Below, piece after piece: positions 60,006 through 64,000 of a stretch of DNA of 64,000 bases. The notes below the pieces were generated by a model. It was not told the DNA's origin. It saw only the letters and a program-made list of their open reading frames with translations, and did no database searches. A program made the position numbers and the translations under genes. Numbering within the stretch: the stretch's first letter is position 1; each line of letters begins with the position of its first letter. The stretch comes from Cyanobacteria bacterium SIG31. Its GTDB lineage: Bacteria; Cyanobacteriota; Vampirovibrionia; Gastranaerophilales; Gastranaerophilaceae. Where the stretch lies: positions 1-64,000 of the forward strand of contig SUTX01000007.1 in NCBI GenBank assembly GCA_015152465.1, written 5' to 3'.

Positions 60006-60042
60006 ACACTAAAAACCTAACAGATTTGGTATGGTAAGGGAC

Positions 60043-61188
60043 ATGGAAAAAGAGGTAAAAAAAATTATAGCATTAATGTCTGGAACATCCTGCGATTCAA
60101 TAGACGCAGGTCTTTGTGAGGTTTATCCAGACTTGTCGGTAAAATTGATTCATGGGATTAATCATGTTTATCCTGAGCATATTAGAGCAAAAATTTTTTC
60201 AGCTTTTCGTGGCGATATTTCTATAAAAGAATTGTGTCAGCTAAACTTTGCAGTAGGAAAATGTTTTGCTGATGCTGCAAATGTTTTAATTAGTGAGTTT
60301 GGGAAACCTGATTTTATTGCTTCACACGGGCAAACCGTATATCATTACCCGTTCGACGAAAAACTTGATAATATAAATTTAAAAAGCACGCTTCAAATTG
60401 GTGAGAGTGCAGTAATTGCCCGAGAAACTGGTTGTCAGGTGATTTCTAATTTTCGTGAAGCTGATATCGCTTATGGTGGTCAAGGTGCACCATTAGTTTG
60501 CTTCGCTGATGAAAAATGGTTTAGGGGTAAATATAGAAACATTAATGGCGAGTCTCTAAATTTTGCGATTCAAAACATTGGCGGAATTTCAAATGTAACA
60601 GTAGTATCAAATGATTGTGATACTTTTGGGTTTGATACTGGTTGTGGAAATATAATGATTGATTATTGTACACAAAAATTCTTTGGTAAAAAGTATGATA
60701 AAGATGGTGAAATAGCTTCTCAGGGTAATATTTGTGAAAGTTGGTTAGATTGTCTTTTGCAGGACGAATATTATTTTTTAGAACCGCCAAAAACTACGGG
60801 TAGAGAATATTTTTCTACAAAATATATTGAAAATATTTTAAAAATTGCACCGTCTGAGCCAAAAGATATTATTGCGACTTTAACAGCACTTACAGCAAAA
60901 ACTATTGCACAATCTTATGAACGCTTTATTTACCCTCAAGTAAGTATTGATACTGCTGTTATTGGTGGAGGAGGAGCTTATAACAAGACCATGATGAAGT
61001 TTTTACGTCAATATTTACCTAAACATATTGAGTTAAAAACTCATGAAGACTATGGAATTTCTAATAACTATAAAGAGGTTATGGCTTTTGCACTTCTTGG
61101 ATATTGTAATTATTATGGCATTCCAAACAACTTACCATGTTGTACTGGCGCAGAAAAAAGAGTTGTGTTAGGTAAAATTACATATTAG
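60043..61188 (+). CDS. anmK: anhydro-N-acetylmuramic acid kinase
   Basis: IALMSGTSCDSIDAGL...ASHGQTVYH...LQIGESAVIARETGCQVISNFREADIAYGGQGAPLV...NIGGISNVTVV. Confidence 0.97.
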   Translation: MEKEVKKIIALMSGTSCDSIDAGLCEVYPDLSVKLIHGINHVYPEHIRAKIFSAFRGDISIKELCQLNFAVGKCFADAANVLISEFGKPDFIASHGQTVYHYPFDEKLDNINLKSTLQIGESAVIARETGCQVISNFREADIAYGGQGAPLVCFADEKWFRGKYRNINGESLNFAIQNIGGISNVTVVSNDCDTFGFDTGCGNIMIDYCTQKFFGKKYDKDGEIASQGNICESWLDCLLQDEYYFLEPPKTTGREYFSTKYIENILKIAPSEPKDIIATLTALTAKTIAQSYERFIYPQVSIDTAVIGGGGAYNKTMMKFLRQYLPKHIELKTHEDYGISNNYKEVMAFALLGYCNYYGIPNNLPCCTGAEKRVVLGKITY

Positions 61189-62824
61189 TATTTTCCTCAA
61201 AGCGACTATAATCTGCAAAGAAGCGATAGTCTTCTATATCTTTCATTGTTGTCATATCAGAAATTCTTGCTGCCATTTTTTTCGCTTTGGCAGAATAAGA
61301 ATTTATAAACAATGTAGGTATGGTAAATAAAGAGATTATTCCAATATATTTACAAGTTGATTTAAAAACTTCGGAAGGCTTAGCGGTATTCCTTAGTGTT
61401 GAAAGATGTTTCATCCCCCAAACAGAACCAATAGTACCTAAAACAAGATTCATTGGATATTTGATAGATTCACTTGCAATAGTTACGTTATTGGAATAGT
61501 TTTGAGTATTTTTATCTATTTTGTAAAATGTTTTGAAAAGATTTTTTTGCAACCTTTTACCGTCTTTCATTTGTTCAGGTGATATTTCGATATTTTCCAT
61601 AGCATTTATAATATCGTTTCCAGTCAAGCTTTCTGTTTTTTTCCAAGAAATATATTCCTTATTGTTTTTGAAGAATTCTTTTAAAAATTTAAAAGTATTT
61701 GTTTTTTGTTTTGGTTGAATGTCAATTTCTGAATCTTCAATAGAATCTGTTTTACGCCCGCTTATATAAATTAATTGTTCAGGGTTTTTAATTAATTCTT
61801 GCTTCGCTTTGTACCTACCAACAAGTGAAGCTCTTTTTTGTGCCCAAGTTGCAAAAAATGTTGATGTTGCCAAAAGTAAAATACCCAAGCCAGCGGGAAG
61901 AGAAGACGTTTTAAAATTTAATTTTTTTGCGATTCTTTCATAGCAAAGTGTGAATAAAGAACCTAAAGCAAAAGATCCCGTTATTAAATTATCTGTTATT
62001 TTTTGCATCTTTTCTTCATAACTTTGAGCGTTAGTATTTATTTCTTTTATAAGAATATTTAATAAAACCATATCTTTTTTTGCATTTTTGATTTCTTTTT
62101 CTGTTAATGGTTTTTCATAAAGAGATTTGTTTTCAGTATATTTGTTTTTAAATTGAGCTTGTTTTTTATCAAAATTTATTGTTTCTGCAACAATTTCTTT
62201 AAGATTTTTAATTTCTTTTTTTGTTATACTTTTATATTTTTGTTTTGTTTTATTCTTTTGAATCTCTTCAATATTTTCATTAAAAACCTTTTTTTGTTCA
62301 TCTTCTAAAACAACGAAAATCTTTGGATTTTCAAGCTCTTTTTCCATTGTTTCAAAACGTCTTTTTCTGTATATTTTTGATTGAAAACCAGAAAGAATGT
62401 TATAAATAGGATAAGATGCTATTACTCCTAAAATTCCGCAGATTGCTGTAATTCCAACAGATACAAAGTTTTTTGATTTTGGGATTTTTTGAGTAAATTT
62501 GTCTATATTTTTTTTGACAAAACCTATTTTGCTAAAAAGATAGCCTAAAGAAGCACCTCCTAAAGCTGCATATCCAAGTCCTAAACTGGTTGCAGTTTCA
62601 AAGGCAACGCTAATGCTGTCTGACTTTTGTGTTATGGATTTATCCATCATATCTACAGCACTTAGAAGTATCTTTGTTCTTTGTAGATCATAATCTTTAA
62701 TTGCGTCAGGATTTCTACGCAAATATTCTTGGCGTTTTGCGGCTCGCAAATCTTTGTAGTCTCGCCAAGTTAAATATTCGTTTTTATATGTTTGCGATAT
62801 GTTATAAGGATTTACTTTTGTCAT
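61178..62824 (-). CDS. multi-TM, coiled-coil protein of unknown function, 548 aa
   Basis: Several hydrophobic segments separated by Lys/Glu-rich coiled coil; no recognised family. Confidence 0.65.
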   Translation of the reverse strand: MTKVNPYNISQTYKNEYLTWRDYKDLRAAKRQEYLRRNPDAIKDYDLQRTKILLSAVDMMDKSITQKSDSISVAFETATSLGLGYAALGGASLGYLFSKIGFVKKNIDKFTQKIPKSKNFVSVGITAICGILGVIASYPIYNILSGFQSKIYRKRRFETMEKELENPKIFVVLEDEQKKVFNENIEEIQKNKTKQKYKSITKKEIKNLKEIVAETINFDKKQAQFKNKYTENKSLYEKPLTEKEIKNAKKDMVLLNILIKEINTNAQSYEEKMQKITDNLITGSFALGSLFTLCYERIAKKLNFKTSSLPAGLGILLLATSTFFATWAQKRASLVGRYKAKQELIKNPEQLIYISGRKTDSIEDSEIDIQPKQKTNTFKFLKEFFKNNKEYISWKKTESLTGNDIINAMENIEISPEQMKDGKRLQKNLFKTFYKIDKNTQNYSNNVTIASESIKYPMNLVLGTIGSVWGMKHLSTLRNTAKPSEVFKSTCKYIGIISLFTIPTLFINSYSAKAKKMAARISDMTTMKDIEDYRFFADYSRFEENTNM

Positions 62825-62964
62825 TATAGAATATTAAACCGTATAAAAGAAAAAATTGATATATTAAAATATTAATTTTTTGTTTATTTTTTAATGTTTT
62901 TTTGAAAAGAATGATTTAATGATATTAAGGTAATTAGGTAATAAATAAAGAAAGGATGTTATAA

Positions 62965-64000
<1,036 letters not shown>

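Overview
AT-rich bacterial chromosomal window with about 58 credible protein-coding genes and no recognisable rRNA, tRNA or CRISPR. Most of it is ordinary core genome: glf, aroF, lepA, recA, csaB, kdgK-eda, recG, fliD, comF, glnA, fliF-G-H-I, accD-accA, rnhB, rpe, typA, mnmE, murF, anmK and the 5' part of dnaK. Gene content suggests a flagellated, diderm, fermentative gut lineage such as Gastranaerophilales/'Melainabacteria' (inference only, not tested). Items that deserve a second look: (i) four lineage-type proteins with unrelated enzyme-like domains (transglutaminase-like, kinase-like, M2/M3 metallopeptidase, HNH nuclease-like) that share a short N-terminal tag of the form [I/S/N]-[N/S]-F-[K/R/N]-[A/G/S] and have no obvious signal peptide; (ii) a stand-alone 80-aa glycyl-radical domain (GrcA/YfiD-like) preceded by a ~100-bp tandem repeat array and followed by an uncharacterised ferritin-like di-iron protein; (iii) seven TTWTCTACA nonamers in ~130 bp, including two perfect 12-bp inverted repeats, beside a very AT-rich tract at ~19.9-20.06 kb; (iv) a five-copy, 51-bp non-coding tandem repeat in the leader of the fliF operon; (v) a ~370-bp nested-palindrome element at 31.06-31.43 kb; (vi) an 8-bp repeat family (AAGTGAYT)n at three gene boundaries; (vii) a secreted M48-like protein that has lost HExxH. 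No database or folding computation was run. Family calls come from motif recognition in the translated sequence.
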